Source: Ralstonia sp. UNC404CL21Col | GTDB taxonomy: Bacteria > Pseudomonadota > Gammaproteobacteria > Burkholderiales > Burkholderiaceae | Direction of reading: 5' to 3' | DNA length: 64,000 bases | Assembly (NCBI RefSeq): GCF_000620465.1 | Contig: NZ_JIBE01000009.1 | Coordinates: 1 to 64,000 of the forward strand | In this document: positions 25,372-35,011 of the stretch, one piece after another | How the letters are laid out: each line of letters starts with the position of its first letter | Position numbering within the stretch: the stretch's first letter is position 1 | Notes under the pieces: generated by a model | Told to the model about the DNA's origin: nothing | The model's database searches: none | The model's input: the letters and a program-made list of their open reading frames with translations, nothing else | Made by a program: the position numbers and the translations under genes

Positions 25372-26166
25372 TTAGACGGCCACGCTCACATTGCGACGCA
25401 GCTCGCAGGTGCTGAGCGAATCGGCCTCGCCGCGCAACAGCAACTGACCGTTGCCGACCAGTTCGCGGCAGCGCCAGAAGACGAACCAGTCGCTGGCGAG
25501 CAGCCCGTCGATGGCGCCCATGATGCTGCCAACCACGTCGCGTGCGCTGGCCCAGTCGGTCGGAACATGCTCCAGGATCACTTCATCCACCGTGCCGTAC
25601 GACACCGGTACCAGCGTGTTGCCTTTCCACAGCCGCGTATCGGCGTTCTCGCGCACGGTCTGCTGCCATTCGTAGGCCAGGCGGCCGATGCGCAGCACCG
25701 ACACCGGCGCAATGGTCGAAAACCGCCGCGCCAACCGGGCGCCCGAGTACATGCCGATGGTCGTCAGCGGGCCTTGACCGTTGGGGGCCTCAAGTTCGCG
25801 CACATCCATGCCGACTTCATTGATGCGCTGGGGCGATTGGTGCAGATGGAACGCCACCCGGCGCAGCATGAGCTGGTCCGACGCGCTTTGGCCGTGCCAG
25901 ATGGCGACTTCCGTGGTGGCATCGCGCAGGTCGGCGAGCGACGCCAGTGCGTCGCGCATCTCGGCGGCGAAGTCGATGTTGCTGTTGGGCGCCACGCGCT
26001 GCCAGAAACCGGAGCGCGCCATGGCGACACTGTCGACGTCGACCAGCGGCCCGACGGCGAGATCGTCGCGCAGTACGACTACGGAATCGGGGCGGCCAGC
26101 CTGTGCGAGCGCCTGCTTGAGCGTGGCGCCGGCAACATCGCCGTTGACGACATGGATGTATTGCAT
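25372..26166 (-). CDS. DUF1835-domain protein
   Basis: 264 aa. The N-terminus (MQYIHVVNGDVAGATLKQALAQAGRPDSVVVLRDDLAVGPL) is characteristic of DUF1835. The middle WHGQSASDQLMLRRVAFHLHQSPQRI matches the same family, and the C-terminal region resembles the accompanying DUF3658 helical domain. The biochemical role is not known. The gene is monocistronic and is followed by a clear terminator. No signal peptide is seen, so it is cytoplasmic. Confidence 0.85.
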   Translation of the reverse strand: MQYIHVVNGDVAGATLKQALAQAGRPDSVVVLRDDLAVGPLVDVDSVAMARSGFWQRVAPNSNIDFAAEMRDALASLADLRDATTEVAIWHGQSASDQLMLRRVAFHLHQSPQRINEVGMDVRELEAPNGQGPLTTIGMYSGARLARRFSTIAPVSVLRIGRLAYEWQQTVRENADTRLWKGNTLVPVSYGTVDEVILEHVPTDWASARDVVGSIMGAIDGLLASDWFVFWRCRELVGNGQLLLRGEADSLSTCELRRNVSVAV

Positions 26167-26349
26167 GGCAGCAATTGTAGCGAGAGTGTCAGCCCAGCGC
26201 TTTCGTTTTGCGCATCTCTATCAGTATTCCTTTGCGCGGTGTCATGCGCCTAGCCAAAGGGGGGATGGCCCTCGGGCAATCCTCAGGCGGGCGTGAGAAA
26301 ATCGCCGATTTGTTGCAGACCATAACTAAGAACAGGTGAGGAAACATCC

Positions 26350-27660
26350 ATGAGAGCCCCGTTGTTGCCCAAGGGCGTGCGCCCTGCAGTGCTGGCCGTT
26401 GTCGCATTGGTGGGTGCGCTGGCTGCAGGCCAGGCCGCCGCCGTGCCGCCGGCTGAAATCTACAAGCGCGCCCAGCAGGAAAAACCCGCGCTGATCGACA
26501 CCATGAAGACCTTGGTCTCGATCGAATCGGGCAGCAAGGACATCGAAGGTCTGGACAAGATTGCCGGCGTGATCGCCGAGCGCCTGCGCGGCATGGGCGG
26601 CGACGTCAAGCTCATCGACCCGAGCGACCAGGCCTACCGCATGGCCGACACGCCCGAGAAGATCGGCAAGATGGTGCTTGCGCGCTTCAAGGGCGACGGC
26701 AAGCGCAACATCATGCTGATCGCGCACATGGACACCGTCTACCTGAAGGGCATGCTCGCGCAGCAGCCATTCCGCATCGACGGCGACCGCGCCTACGGGC
26801 TGGGCATTGCCGACGACAAGAACGGCGTGGCGGTCATCCTGCACACGGTGTCAATTCTGCAGGCCGTCAACTTCAAGCAGTACGGGACGCTCACGGTGCT
26901 GATCAACGGCGATGAAGAGATCAGCTCGCCGGGCGCGCGCGCCATGCAGGCCAAGCTGGGCGCCGAGCAGGACGCCGTGTTCTCGTGCGAGGGCACGCGC
27001 GTGACGTCGGACAAGCTGTCGCTGGCGACCAGCGGCATCGGCGCGATCCTGCTGGATGTGAAGGGCAAGGCTTCGCACGCGGGCGGCGCCCCGGAGCAGG
27101 GCCGCAACGCGCTGTACGAACTGTCGCACCAGGTGCTGCAGATGCGCGATCTGTCCAAGCCCGAAACGGGCCTGAAGGTGAACTGGACGGTGGCGCAGGC
27201 AGGCACCAACCGCAACGTGATCCCCGCCGTGGCCAGCGCCCAGGCCGATGTGCGCCTGCTGCGCGCGGCCGACGCCGACAAGCTGGAAGAAACCGTCAAC
27301 GAACGCATCAAGAACAAGCTGATTCCGGATACGCAGGTCACGGCCAAGTTCGAACGTCGCCGCCCGCCGCTAGAGGCGACGCCGGCCTCGCGCGCGCTGG
27401 CCGAGCACGCCCAGAAGATCTACGGCGAACTGGGCAAGTCGCTGGAGATTGACGACAAGGCCGAAGGCGGCGGCACCGATGCCGCGTTTGCCGCCTCGAA
27501 GACCAAGGCGCCCGTGATCGAGCGTTTTGGCCTGGCGAGCTTTGGCGCGCACTCGAACGACGCCGAATACGTCGACCTGAACTCGATCGTGCCGCGCCTG
27601 TATCTGCTGACGCGCATGGTCATGGACGTGTCGCGCGACCGCGTCGGCTTCACCAAATAA
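26350..27660 (+). CDS. Exported M20-family peptidase (glutamate carboxypeptidase type)
   Basis: 436 aa with an N-terminal signal peptide (LAVVALVGALAAGQAAA). Zinc-site features of M20 carboxypeptidases are visible: IMLIAHMDTVY, the Asp in GLGIADDKNG, the catalytic pair in INGDEEISSPG, and the C-terminal ligand region in FGAHSNDAEYVD. It looks like the carboxypeptidase G2/CPG2 subgroup that removes C-terminal glutamate from folates or peptides, though the substrate is not defined. A ribosome site (ggtgaggaaac) precedes the ATG. It is monocistronic. Confidence 0.92.
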   Translation: MRAPLLPKGVRPAVLAVVALVGALAAGQAAAVPPAEIYKRAQQEKPALIDTMKTLVSIESGSKDIEGLDKIAGVIAERLRGMGGDVKLIDPSDQAYRMADTPEKIGKMVLARFKGDGKRNIMLIAHMDTVYLKGMLAQQPFRIDGDRAYGLGIADDKNGVAVILHTVSILQAVNFKQYGTLTVLINGDEEISSPGARAMQAKLGAEQDAVFSCEGTRVTSDKLSLATSGIGAILLDVKGKASHAGGAPEQGRNALYELSHQVLQMRDLSKPETGLKVNWTVAQAGTNRNVIPAVASAQADVRLLRAADADKLEETVNERIKNKLIPDTQVTAKFERRRPPLEATPASRALAEHAQKIYGELGKSLEIDDKAEGGGTDAAFAASKTKAPVIERFGLASFGAHSNDAEYVDLNSIVPRLYLLTRMVMDVSRDRVGFTK

Positions 27661-27822
27661 CTGCACTGCAACGCGGCGCGTAAGCCTTACACGCGCCGCG
27701 GCACATCTTCTGCGCGAAGCCGCTGTCCTGCGGCTTCCCACCGCCCGGGTGCCGGGTATTCCGCTTGCTTTCCCCTGACGCATGTCCCCAGCTACGGCCG
27801 CCCGGCCGGTGGAGCGCGCGCC

Positions 27823-28563
27823 ATGTCCGAACATCCCTCCGCAGCCCCAAACGAGCCCTCCCGCGAATCGGATGGATCACCCGCCCGCCCCAGCCGGCGT
27901 GGCTTCTTGCAGAGCGCGGCGGCCGCGGCCTCGGCGTTGGCCCTGCCGCATGAGTCCGCCGGCGCACGCCCTCCGGCGCAGGGCGCGGCCCGCGCCGCTG
28001 CCTTGGCGCCGGCGCGGCCGGTCTCGCTCAATATCAATGGCAAGCCGTATGCGCTGTCGCTGGAGCCGCGTGTCACCTTGCTCGACGCGCTGCGTGAGGT
28101 GCTCGGGCTGACCGGCACCAAGAAGGGCTGTGACCGCGGCCAGTGCGGCGCATGCACCGTCCTCGTGAACGGCCGGCGCATCAACAGTTGCCTGACGCTG
28201 GCGATCATGCACGAAGGCGAGGCCATCACCACCATCGAAGGCTTGGCGCCCGCGCACGACGGCGTGGTCGACCGTGCGGCGCTGCATCCGGTGCAGGCCG
28301 CGTTTCTTGAACACGACGCGTTTCAGTGCGGCTATTGCACGCCTGGGCAGATCTGCTCGGCGGTGGCGGTATTGGAAGAGGCGCGGCGCGGCATGCCGAG
28401 CACCCTCACGTCGCCCGAGGCACTCGGCGCAGACGGCCCGGTTGCGCTGACCGAAGACGAAATCCGCGAACGCATGAGCGGCAACCTCTGCCGGTGCGGT
28501 GCGTACCCCAACATCGTGGCGGCGATCCGTGTGGTGGCTGCCAAATCCGGCAGCACGGTTTAA
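27823..28563 (+). CDS. paoA: Periplasmic aldehyde dehydrogenase, 2Fe-2S subunit PaoA
   Basis: 246 aa. A twin-arginine signal (PSRRGFLQSAAAAASALALP) shows Tat export of the folded enzyme. The plant-type 2Fe-2S cluster motif is TKKGCDRGQCGACTVLVNGRRINSC, and the second cluster domain has FQCGYCTPGQICS and RERMSGNLCRCGAYPNI. It is the small subunit of a molybdenum hydroxylase of the xanthine oxidase family, which oxidises aromatic aldehydes in the periplasm. It is the first gene of paoABC; paoB starts nine bases later. Confidence 0.93.
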   Translation: MSEHPSAAPNEPSRESDGSPARPSRRGFLQSAAAAASALALPHESAGARPPAQGAARAAALAPARPVSLNINGKPYALSLEPRVTLLDALREVLGLTGTKKGCDRGQCGACTVLVNGRRINSCLTLAIMHEGEAITTIEGLAPAHDGVVDRAALHPVQAAFLEHDAFQCGYCTPGQICSAVAVLEEARRGMPSTLTSPEALGADGPVALTEDEIRERMSGNLCRCGAYPNIVAAIRVVAAKSGSTV

Positions 28564-28572
28564 GGAGCCGCC

Positions 28573-29595
28573 ATGCAATCGATTGCCTATGACCGCGCGT
28601 CTTCCGTCGAGGCTGCCGTGCGCTTGGCCCAGGAGCCGGGCGCGCGTTATATCGGCGGCGGCACGAACCTGCTGGACCTGATGAAGGGCGGCGTAGAGCA
28701 GCCGCAGCGGCTGGTGGATGTCAGCCGCCTGCCGCTGGCGCAGATCCGCGCGTTGCCCGACGGTAGCCTGAGACTTGGCGCGATGGCACGCAATGCCGAT
28801 ACGGCGGCGCATCCGCTGGTGCGCTCGCGCTATCCGCTTCTGACTGAGGCGATTGTGTCGGGCGCGTCGGGCCAGCTGCGCAACATGGCCACCAACGGCG
28901 GCAACCTGATGCAGCGCACGCGCTGCCATTACTTCTACGACACGGCGTACCCGGCGTGCAACAAGCGGCAGCCCGGCTCCGGCTGCGCCGCGCGCGAGGG
29001 CTTCAACCGCATGCACGCCATCCTCGGTGCGAGCGAGGCCTGCGTGGCGACGCATCCGTCCGACATGGCCGTCGCGCTGGCTGCGCTGGACGCCACGGTG
29101 GTTGTGCACGGCACGCATGGCGAGCGGCGTATCCCGATCGAAGCCTTCCATCGGTTGCCGGAAGCGCATCCCGAAATCGATACGACGCTCGGGCCTGGCG
29201 AGCTGATCGTCGCCATCGATCTGCCGCCGCCCGTGTTCGGCTCGCACGTGCATTACCTGAAGGTGCGCGACCGCGCCAGCTACGCGTTTGCGCTGGTGTC
29301 GGTGGCTGCGGCGCTGGCCTTGCAGACCGATGGGCGGACGATTCGGGAGGCGCGCATTGTGCTCGGCGGCGTCGCGCACAAGCCGTGGCGGGCGCATGCG
29401 GCAGAGCAGATGCTGGCGGGCCAGGCGGTGGATGCGCAGTTGTTTGCCCAGGCGGGAGCGCTGGCCGTGCAGGGCGCCCAGCCGCTGCGCGACAACGGCT
29501 TCAAGGTGCCGCTCGCACAGCGGGCGGTGGCCCGGGCGCTCACCATCGCGGGCAATCTCGCCAATCCCGCCAAGCCGACAGGAGGTGTGGCATGA
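28573..29595 (+). CDS. paoB: Periplasmic aldehyde dehydrogenase, FAD subunit PaoB
   Basis: 340 aa. An FAD-binding domain of the CO-dehydrogenase medium-subunit type is evident: [32 protein letters not shown] for FAD binding, and later [41 protein letters not shown], which carries the Cys residues of the extra 4Fe-4S site found in PaoB-type subunits. No signal peptide is present, as expected if it is carried out with PaoA. The end overlaps paoC by ATGA. Confidence 0.93.
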   Translation: MQSIAYDRASSVEAAVRLAQEPGARYIGGGTNLLDLMKGGVEQPQRLVDVSRLPLAQIRALPDGSLRLGAMARNADTAAHPLVRSRYPLLTEAIVSGASGQLRNMATNGGNLMQRTRCHYFYDTAYPACNKRQPGSGCAAREGFNRMHAILGASEACVATHPSDMAVALAALDATVVVHGTHGERRIPIEAFHRLPEAHPEIDTTLGPGELIVAIDLPPPVFGSHVHYLKVRDRASYAFALVSVAAALALQTDGRTIREARIVLGGVAHKPWRAHAAEQMLAGQAVDAQLFAQAGALAVQGAQPLRDNGFKVPLAQRAVARALTIAGNLANPAKPTGGVA

Positions 29596-31790
29596 GCAAC
29601 GTCGGCCAACCGCTGGACCGCACCGACGGTCTGCTCAAAGTCACGGGCCAGGCGCGCTACTCAGCAGAGTTCCAGGTGCCGCGTCTGGTGCATGCCGTAC
29701 TGGTGCAGAGCACCGTGCCGGCCGGTCGGATCACGCGGGTCGATACCCATGTCGCGCAGGCCATGCCCGGCGTGCTGCTGGTGATGACACATGAGAACGC
29801 ACCGCGCTTGCCCAACGGTGGCAAGCCCGCGCTGGAACCGCCGGCCGGGCGCGCGCTGTCGCTGCTGCAGGACGATCAGGTGCATTACAACGGCCAGCCC
29901 GTCGCGCTGGTGGTGGGCGACACGCTGGAACATGCGCAGGCCGCAGCGCGCATGGTGCGCGTAGAGGTTGCGCAGCAGGCGGCGCGGCTCGACTTCGAAA
30001 CTGCCCGCGCCGATGCGCACTCACCCGGCAAAGTGCAGGGGCAGTCGGCCGACACCACACGCGGCGACGTGGTTGCCGGCATGGCGCAGGCGGCGCAGCG
30101 CATCGAGGCCGTCTACGGTACGCCCATGGAAACGCACAACCCGATGGAGCCGCACGCGACCATCGCCGTGTGGGAGGGCGATTCGCTCACGCTGTACGAC
30201 AGCACGCAATACGTCTCGGGCGTGCGCCGCACCGTCGCCAAGACGCTTGGCCTGTCGCCGGACAAGCTCCGTGTCGTGTGCCCGTTCGTGGGCGGCGGGT
30301 TCGGCTGCAAGGGCTCGGTGTGGTCGCACGTGGTGCTGGCGGCGATGGCTGCTCGGCAGGTGGGGCGGCCCGTCAAGCTGGTCCTGGAGCGGCCGCAGAT
30401 GTTTGGCCCCGTTGGCGGCCGCCCACGTACCGAGCAGCGCATCGCCCTGGGCGCCGCCAGCGATGGCCGCTTCACCGCCATCTCGCATGACTCGCTGACC
30501 ACCACGTCGATGATCGAGGATTGGACCGAGCCCTGCGCCATTGTCACGCGCATGCTTTACGACACGCCGAACCAGCGGACGACGCATCGGCTGGCGCGTC
30601 TGAACGTCGGTACGCCCACCTTCCAGCGCGCGCCCGGCGAAGCCACCGGCACGTTCGCGCTGGAAGTCGCGCTGGACGAGATGGCCTACGCGCTCGGCAT
30701 CGACCCCGTGGAACTGCGCCTGCGCAACGATGCCGCCCAAGACCCGGAAAAACGCATCCCGTGGTCGAGCAAATCCCTGGCTGCGTGCTACCGGGCGGGC
30801 GCCGAACGCTTCGGCTGGGCGCGCCGCAACCCGCAGCCGGGCAGCATGCGCGAGGGCAACACACGGGTGGGCTGGGGCATGGCCACGGCCACGTACCCGG
30901 CCAATCGCAGCGCGGCCGCTGCCACGGCGCGCTATCTGCCGGACGGTACGGCGCAGGTCGAATCGGGCTCGCAGGATCTGGGCACCGGCACCTACACGGT
31001 GATGACGCAGGTAGCGGCCGATGCCATGGGCATGCCCGTCGACCGCGTGCATTTCGGCCTGGGCGATACGCGCATGCCGGAAGCGCCGGTGTCGGGCGGC
31101 TCGCAGAGCGTGGCCAGCGTCTCGCCCGCGGTGCAGGCCGCCGGCCAGCAGGCGCGCGATGCATTGATTGCCGCGGCCATTGCCGACGCCAGTTCGCCGC
31201 TGCATGGGCTGGCCGCGGGGGACATCACTGTGGCCGACGGAGTCCTCACCGCACGCGGCGGTGCGCGGGAACCGGTGGCTGCCGTGGTTGCCCGCCATGG
31301 CAGCCCCATCGAGGTGACCGCCAAGGTGCAGCCGGGGGAGGAAAAGCAGAAGTTCTCAATGCACTCGTTCGGCGCGGTGTTTGTCGAGGTGCATGTCGAT
31401 GCGGATCTGGGCGTGGTCCGCGTCCCGCGCATCGTCGGCAGCTACGGCGTGGGGCGGTTGCTCAATGCCAAGACGGGGCGCAGTCAGCTCATGGGCGGCA
31501 TCGTGTGGGGGATGGGCATGGCGCTGTTCGAAGAGAGCCTGCTCGACACGCGCTACGGCCGCACCGTGAACAACAACCTGGCGGAGTACCACGTGCCCGT
31601 CAACGCCGATGTGCCCGACATCGACATCCTCGTACTCGACGAGGCGGACGCGTACGTCAACCCGCTGGGCGCCAAGGGCATCGGCGAGATCGGCATCACG
31701 GGCGTGCCGGCGGCCATCGCCAACGCGGTCTACCATGCCACCGGCCGGCGCGTGCGCGAACTGCCGATCACGCTCGACAAGCTCATCTGA
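29592..31790 (+). CDS. paoC: Periplasmic aldehyde dehydrogenase, molybdenum subunit PaoC
   Basis: 732 aa. The molybdopterin-binding large subunit begins [27 protein letters not shown]. Motifs seen are [17 protein letters not shown], the substrate/cofactor regions around [26 protein letters not shown], and [22 protein letters not shown], whose Glu is the expected catalytic base. The start is set by the ATGA overlap with paoB and the upstream AGGAGG; a longer frame to the left is only overlapping noise. The maturation factor PaoD/XdhC is not next to it. Confidence 0.95.
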   Translation: MSNVGQPLDRTDGLLKVTGQARYSAEFQVPRLVHAVLVQSTVPAGRITRVDTHVAQAMPGVLLVMTHENAPRLPNGGKPALEPPAGRALSLLQDDQVHYNGQPVALVVGDTLEHAQAAARMVRVEVAQQAARLDFETARADAHSPGKVQGQSADTTRGDVVAGMAQAAQRIEAVYGTPMETHNPMEPHATIAVWEGDSLTLYDSTQYVSGVRRTVAKTLGLSPDKLRVVCPFVGGGFGCKGSVWSHVVLAAMAARQVGRPVKLVLERPQMFGPVGGRPRTEQRIALGAASDGRFTAISHDSLTTTSMIEDWTEPCAIVTRMLYDTPNQRTTHRLARLNVGTPTFQRAPGEATGTFALEVALDEMAYALGIDPVELRLRNDAAQDPEKRIPWSSKSLAACYRAGAERFGWARRNPQPGSMREGNTRVGWGMATATYPANRSAAAATARYLPDGTAQVESGSQDLGTGTYTVMTQVAADAMGMPVDRVHFGLGDTRMPEAPVSGGSQSVASVSPAVQAAGQQARDALIAAAIADASSPLHGLAAGDITVADGVLTARGGAREPVAAVVARHGSPIEVTAKVQPGEEKQKFSMHSFGAVFVEVHVDADLGVVRVPRIVGSYGVGRLLNAKTGRSQLMGGIVWGMGMALFEESLLDTRYGRTVNNNLAEYHVPVNADVPDIDILVLDEADAYVNPLGAKGIGEIGITGVPAAIANAVYHATGRRVRELPITLDKLI

Positions 31791-31798
31791 GCGCGCAT

Positions 31799-31831
31799 GA
31801 AAAAGCCCCGCTGGCGCATCACCGGCGGGGC
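31799..31831 (-). terminator. Terminator of the small repeat-protein gene
   Basis: Stem GCCCCGC / GCGGGGC (31805-31811 with 31825-31831) followed on the minus strand by TTTTTC. It could also serve paoC in the other direction, but there is no T-run on that side. Confidence 0.65.
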
Positions 31832-31947
31832 CCGAGTGGGCCAAGAGGCGGAAAACGGAGGATGCCTGGAGACCGGCCCGTAACTGATCAATGCGTAACG
31901 GCTGCGTGACCGCCGCGTGACGAACGCGGTGAATGCCGTTCAGCGCA

Positions 31948-32232
31948 TCAATTCGGAACCGGATACCCGTAGACCGTACCGCCGCCCTCGCGGGCGCGGC
32001 CGGCCGGGTCGCTGCGCATGCCTTCCGAATACGGATCGAAGCGGCCTGCGCGCGCGCCTTCTGTATACGTATCGAAGCGTCCGGTGCGGGCACCGTCGCT
32101 GTAGACGTCGAACCGTTCGGCGCGTGCATCCTGCCCGAACACTTCCACGCGGCTGGCCTGCGCCCAAGCGCTGCCCGCCGCGAGGGCCCCGACCGCCAGC
32201 ATGGCGGCCAACCCCATCTGCTTGAGTCGCAT
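31948..32232 (-). CDS. Small exported protein with 12-residue repeats
   Basis: 94 aa with a signal peptide (MGLAAMLAVGALAAGSAWA|QAS). The mature part is almost entirely four degenerate repeats of about 12 residues: RVEVFGQDARAE, RFDVYSDGARTG, RFDTYTEGARAG and RFDPYSEGMRSD. The rest is a short Gly-rich tail ending in TVYGYPVPN. A strong ribosome site (gaaggagttcgcc) precedes ATG 32232. The repeats suggest a beta-hairpin stack or a ligand-binding surface in the periplasm; no family is recognised. It is monocistronic, with a terminator downstream. Confidence 0.8.
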   Translation of the reverse strand: MRLKQMGLAAMLAVGALAAGSAWAQASRVEVFGQDARAERFDVYSDGARTGRFDTYTEGARAGRFDPYSEGMRSDPAGRAREGGGTVYGYPVPN

Positions 32233-32731
32233 GGCGAACTCCTTCTTCAACTGATTTTCGGTGCTGTTTTTAGGCGTGGTCATTTGATGTCCTGCCACGG
32301 TCTACAGCCTAGGTCAGGGGACATACCGTATCCACGGTGGTGCGACGAACGGTTCGTTGTCGGCGCCGAAATGATGCAAGTCAGCGTGAACGGCGCTGAA
32401 AAGCGCGCCAATGGCGTAACGCGTCCTGCAATCTCCCAACCTTTTTGTCTAATCAAGAGATGGGGTGAAAGCCGACGCTCGGCGTTGATGCACCACAGCA
32501 GGGCGTCACGAGCCGGCAAGCCTTGCCATAGGCCGATTTGGTGCAGCGCATTAAGAGCGATGCGCGCTTACCACACTTGGTAGAACGATTCCGTGAATTG
32601 CTTTGCCGCGCATATGGGCTTTTGTTAAATTTGCGCGGCACTTCCGACACGGAAGTTAAGGAAACGGAGGAGCCCAACCTCATGCACACGGGGTCGGGCG
32701 GTTTGAGACAACTCTTTTATTACGAGCCCAC
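32233..32731. other. Long intergenic region upstream of the porin gene
   Basis: About 500 bases between divergent genes. It must hold promoters for the repeat protein and the porin. The 3' half is less GC-rich (around 32530-32640), consistent with a porin promoter, and a long untranslated leader is possible. No convincing gene is seen; a 65-codon frame ending at the porin start is treated as chance. Confidence 0.5.
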
Positions 32732-33862
32732 ATGAAAAAGTCTGCCATTCTGGTTGCAGTTGGCGCCCTGTTCGCAGGTTCTGCCTACGCCCAATCGAGC
32801 GTGACGCTGTACGGTATTGTCGATACCAGCATTCACTACATCAACAACGCCAACCAAGCTGGCAACAGCGTGACCCAGATGGAAAGCGGTGCTGTGTCGA
32901 ACAGCCGCTGGGGCCTGAAGGGCTCGGAAGACCTGGGTGGCGGCAACAAGGCACTGTTCGTGCTGGAAAGCGGCTTCAACTCCGACTCGGGCCGCATGAG
33001 CAGCACCGGTACGCTGTTCAACCGTCAATCGTTCGTGGGTCTGTCGAACAAGGACCTGGGCACCATCACCCTGGGCCGTCAATACAACTTCGGCTTCACG
33101 ACGGGCGGCAACTTCGACCCGCTGGGCGTGGGTAACTACGACGGCAACTCGTGGATGTACTACGGCCTGACCGGTCTGCGTGAATCCAACATGCTGAAGT
33201 ACGAAGGCAAGTGGAACGGCCTGTCGGTCGGCCTGGCCTACGGCTTTGGCGAAGTGGCTGGCGCTGCTAGCCAGAACTCGTACGTTGGCGGCACGGTGGC
33301 CTATGAATTCGGCCCGGCCTACATCGGCGCATTCGCACAGCAGCACAAGGACGTTGCTGGCAACAAGCAAACCGTTTGGGGTATCGGTGGTAACTACACC
33401 ATCGCTGCAGCCAAGCTGTTCGCAGGCTACATCGACAGCAGCGACGCCACGGGTTGCGTGAACAGCTCGGCTAACTGCGTCGGCGGCAGCGCCTTCGGCC
33501 TGAACATCTACGGCAACGCCACCTCGGGCGCTGGCCTGACCCCGGGCGCCACGAAGCGTCGTGACCACGTCGGCATCCTGGGCGTGACGTACAACATCAC
33601 CCCGGCCCTGGCTCTGACGGGCGCGTTCTACTACGACAGCATCAAGAACGCTGCTCTGACCGCCGGCAACGACGGCAAGCGCTACACCGGCGTGCTGCTG
33701 GCCGAGTACGCCCTGTCCAAGCGCACGCAAGTGTACGGCACGGTCGACTACAACAAGGTCAAGGACGCAGCTCTGCCGGAACTGTCGGGTGGCGGCAACG
33801 CAACCGGCGTTGGCAAGTCGAACCAGACGAGCGTTGGCGTGGGTATCCGCCACATCTTCTAA
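32732..33862 (+). CDS. Outer-membrane porin, Omp32-like
   Basis: 376 aa. Signal peptide MKKSAILVAVGALFAGSAYA|QSS, followed by the hallmark SVTLYGIVDTSIHY of betaproteobacterial trimeric porins. Typical porin strands include SRWGLKGSEDLGGGNKALFVLESGF, FNRQSFVGLSNKDLGTITLGRQ, and the C-terminal VGVGIRHIF ending in Phe, which is needed for BAM-dependent assembly. Codons are strongly biased (CTG, GGC, AAC), indicating high expression. It passes small hydrophilic solutes. Confidence 0.95.
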   Translation: MKKSAILVAVGALFAGSAYAQSSVTLYGIVDTSIHYINNANQAGNSVTQMESGAVSNSRWGLKGSEDLGGGNKALFVLESGFNSDSGRMSSTGTLFNRQSFVGLSNKDLGTITLGRQYNFGFTTGGNFDPLGVGNYDGNSWMYYGLTGLRESNMLKYEGKWNGLSVGLAYGFGEVAGAASQNSYVGGTVAYEFGPAYIGAFAQQHKDVAGNKQTVWGIGGNYTIAAAKLFAGYIDSSDATGCVNSSANCVGGSAFGLNIYGNATSGAGLTPGATKRRDHVGILGVTYNITPALALTGAFYYDSIKNAALTAGNDGKRYTGVLLAEYALSKRTQVYGTVDYNKVKDAALPELSGGGNATGVGKSNQTSVGVGIRHIF

Positions 33863-33889
33863 TCGACACTGTCACGCGATTGGGAATGG

Positions 33890-33918
33890 AAAAGGCGCCT
33901 TCGGGCGCCTTTTCTTTT
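33890..33918 (+). terminator. Rho-independent terminator of the porin gene
   Basis: Stem GGCGCC-TTCG-GGCGCC flanked by AAAA and TTTTCTTTT, 28 bases after the porin stop. Confidence 0.9.
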
Positions 33919-34006
33919 GCCTGCTGTTTTTGTACGTCGCCCTGGCGAGCTTGCCTGGGCATCGGCCTACAATGTTCTTTTCCGTTTCTTCCCCTGACAT
34001 TGCGCC

Positions 34007-35005
34007 ATGACTTCCGCACGTACCGCCCGCCGTCGTCTGATTGCTTCTGCCGTGATGCTGTGCGCTGGCCTGCCGCTGCTGGCCTCTGTGCCTGCCCAGG
34101 CGCAGGACTATCCGGCCAAGCCGATTCGCATCATCGTCGCGTATCCGACCGGTGGCATTTCCGACAACGTGGCGCGTGCGCTGGGTGAAAAGCTGTCTGC
34201 GCAACTGGGCCAGCCGGTGGTGGTGGAAAACCGCGCGGGTGCCGGTGGCAGCATCGGCATGGACGCCGTAGCCAAGTCGGCGCCCGATGGCTACACGCTG
34301 GGCTTTTCGTCGGTCAGCCCCCTCACGCTCAATCCGCATTTCGGCAAACTGCCGTATGACCCGCAGAAAGACATCGCGCCCGTGGCCAACGTCATGTACG
34401 CACCGATGATCCTGCTGGGCACGCCGTCGTTCACCGGCAAGAGTTTTGCCGACATGCTGAGCCAATCCCGCACCAAGCCGGGTTCGATCCGCTGGTCGAC
34501 ATCGGGCCTTGGTACGGTGGGGCATCTCGCGCTGGAGCAGATCAAGTCGCAGGCGCGCGTGGATATCACGCTCATCCCGTACAAGGGCGGCGGCCAGCAA
34601 TTGACGGATGCGCTGGGCGGCCAGGTGGAAGTCATGTCGACCAACGTCGGTCCGACCTTGATGCAACACATCACCAGCGGCAAGCTGCGCCCGCTGGCGG
34701 TGGGTGCGCCGCACCGGCTCGACGCGCTGCCGAATGTGCCGACCTTCACCGAACTCGGTTACGCCAAGGCGAACATGGCCTCGACCTTCGGCGTGTTCGC
34801 ACCCGCCAAGACGCCAGCCCCCGTGATTGCCCGATTGAACGCCGAGATCAACAAGGCGCTGGCGGCGCCCGATCTGCGTGAGCGCCTCACGCAGGCCGCC
34901 GTGGTGCCGGCGGGCGGCACAGCCGAGCAGTTTGCCGCGGCCATTCGCGCCGAATACGACAGCAACGGCCGCATCGTGCGCGCTGCCGGCATCAAGGAGC
35001 AGTGA
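34007..35005 (+). CDS. Bug-family tripartite tricarboxylate transporter substrate-binding protein
   Basis: 332 aa. A signal peptide (RLIASAVMLCAGLPLLASVPAQA|QDYP) and the start of the mature chain YPAKPIRIIVAYPTGGISDNVARALGEKLSAQLGQPVVVENRAGAGGSIGMDAVAKSAPDGYTLGF are characteristic of Bug proteins. They bind carboxylates in the periplasm and pass them to TctAB-like permeases; none is adjacent here, which is common for this expanded betaproteobacterial family. The ligand is unknown. It ends seven bases before the convergent KdpE-type gene. Confidence 0.95.
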   Translation: MTSARTARRRLIASAVMLCAGLPLLASVPAQAQDYPAKPIRIIVAYPTGGISDNVARALGEKLSAQLGQPVVVENRAGAGGSIGMDAVAKSAPDGYTLGFSSVSPLTLNPHFGKLPYDPQKDIAPVANVMYAPMILLGTPSFTGKSFADMLSQSRTKPGSIRWSTSGLGTVGHLALEQIKSQARVDITLIPYKGGGQQLTDALGGQVEVMSTNVGPTLMQHITSGKLRPLAVGAPHRLDALPNVPTFTELGYAKANMASTFGVFAPAKTPAPVIARLNAEINKALAAPDLRERLTQAAVVPAGGTAEQFAAAIRAEYDSNGRIVRAAGIKEQ

Positions 35006-35011
35006 ACCGGC

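Noticed and set aside
27673-27699. Hairpin after the M20 peptidase gene (GCGGCGCGT / ACGCGCCGC)
   Set aside because: The stem is strong but no T-run follows on either strand, so a terminator call is not supported.
28956-29591. Long N-terminal extension of paoC
   Set aside because: The extension overlaps paoB in another frame; the ATGA overlap and the family start fix paoC at 29592.
32538-32735. 65-codon frame ending at the porin start
   Set aside because: It starts with TTG without a ribosome site and has no recognisable sequence; the overlap with the porin ATG is probably chance.
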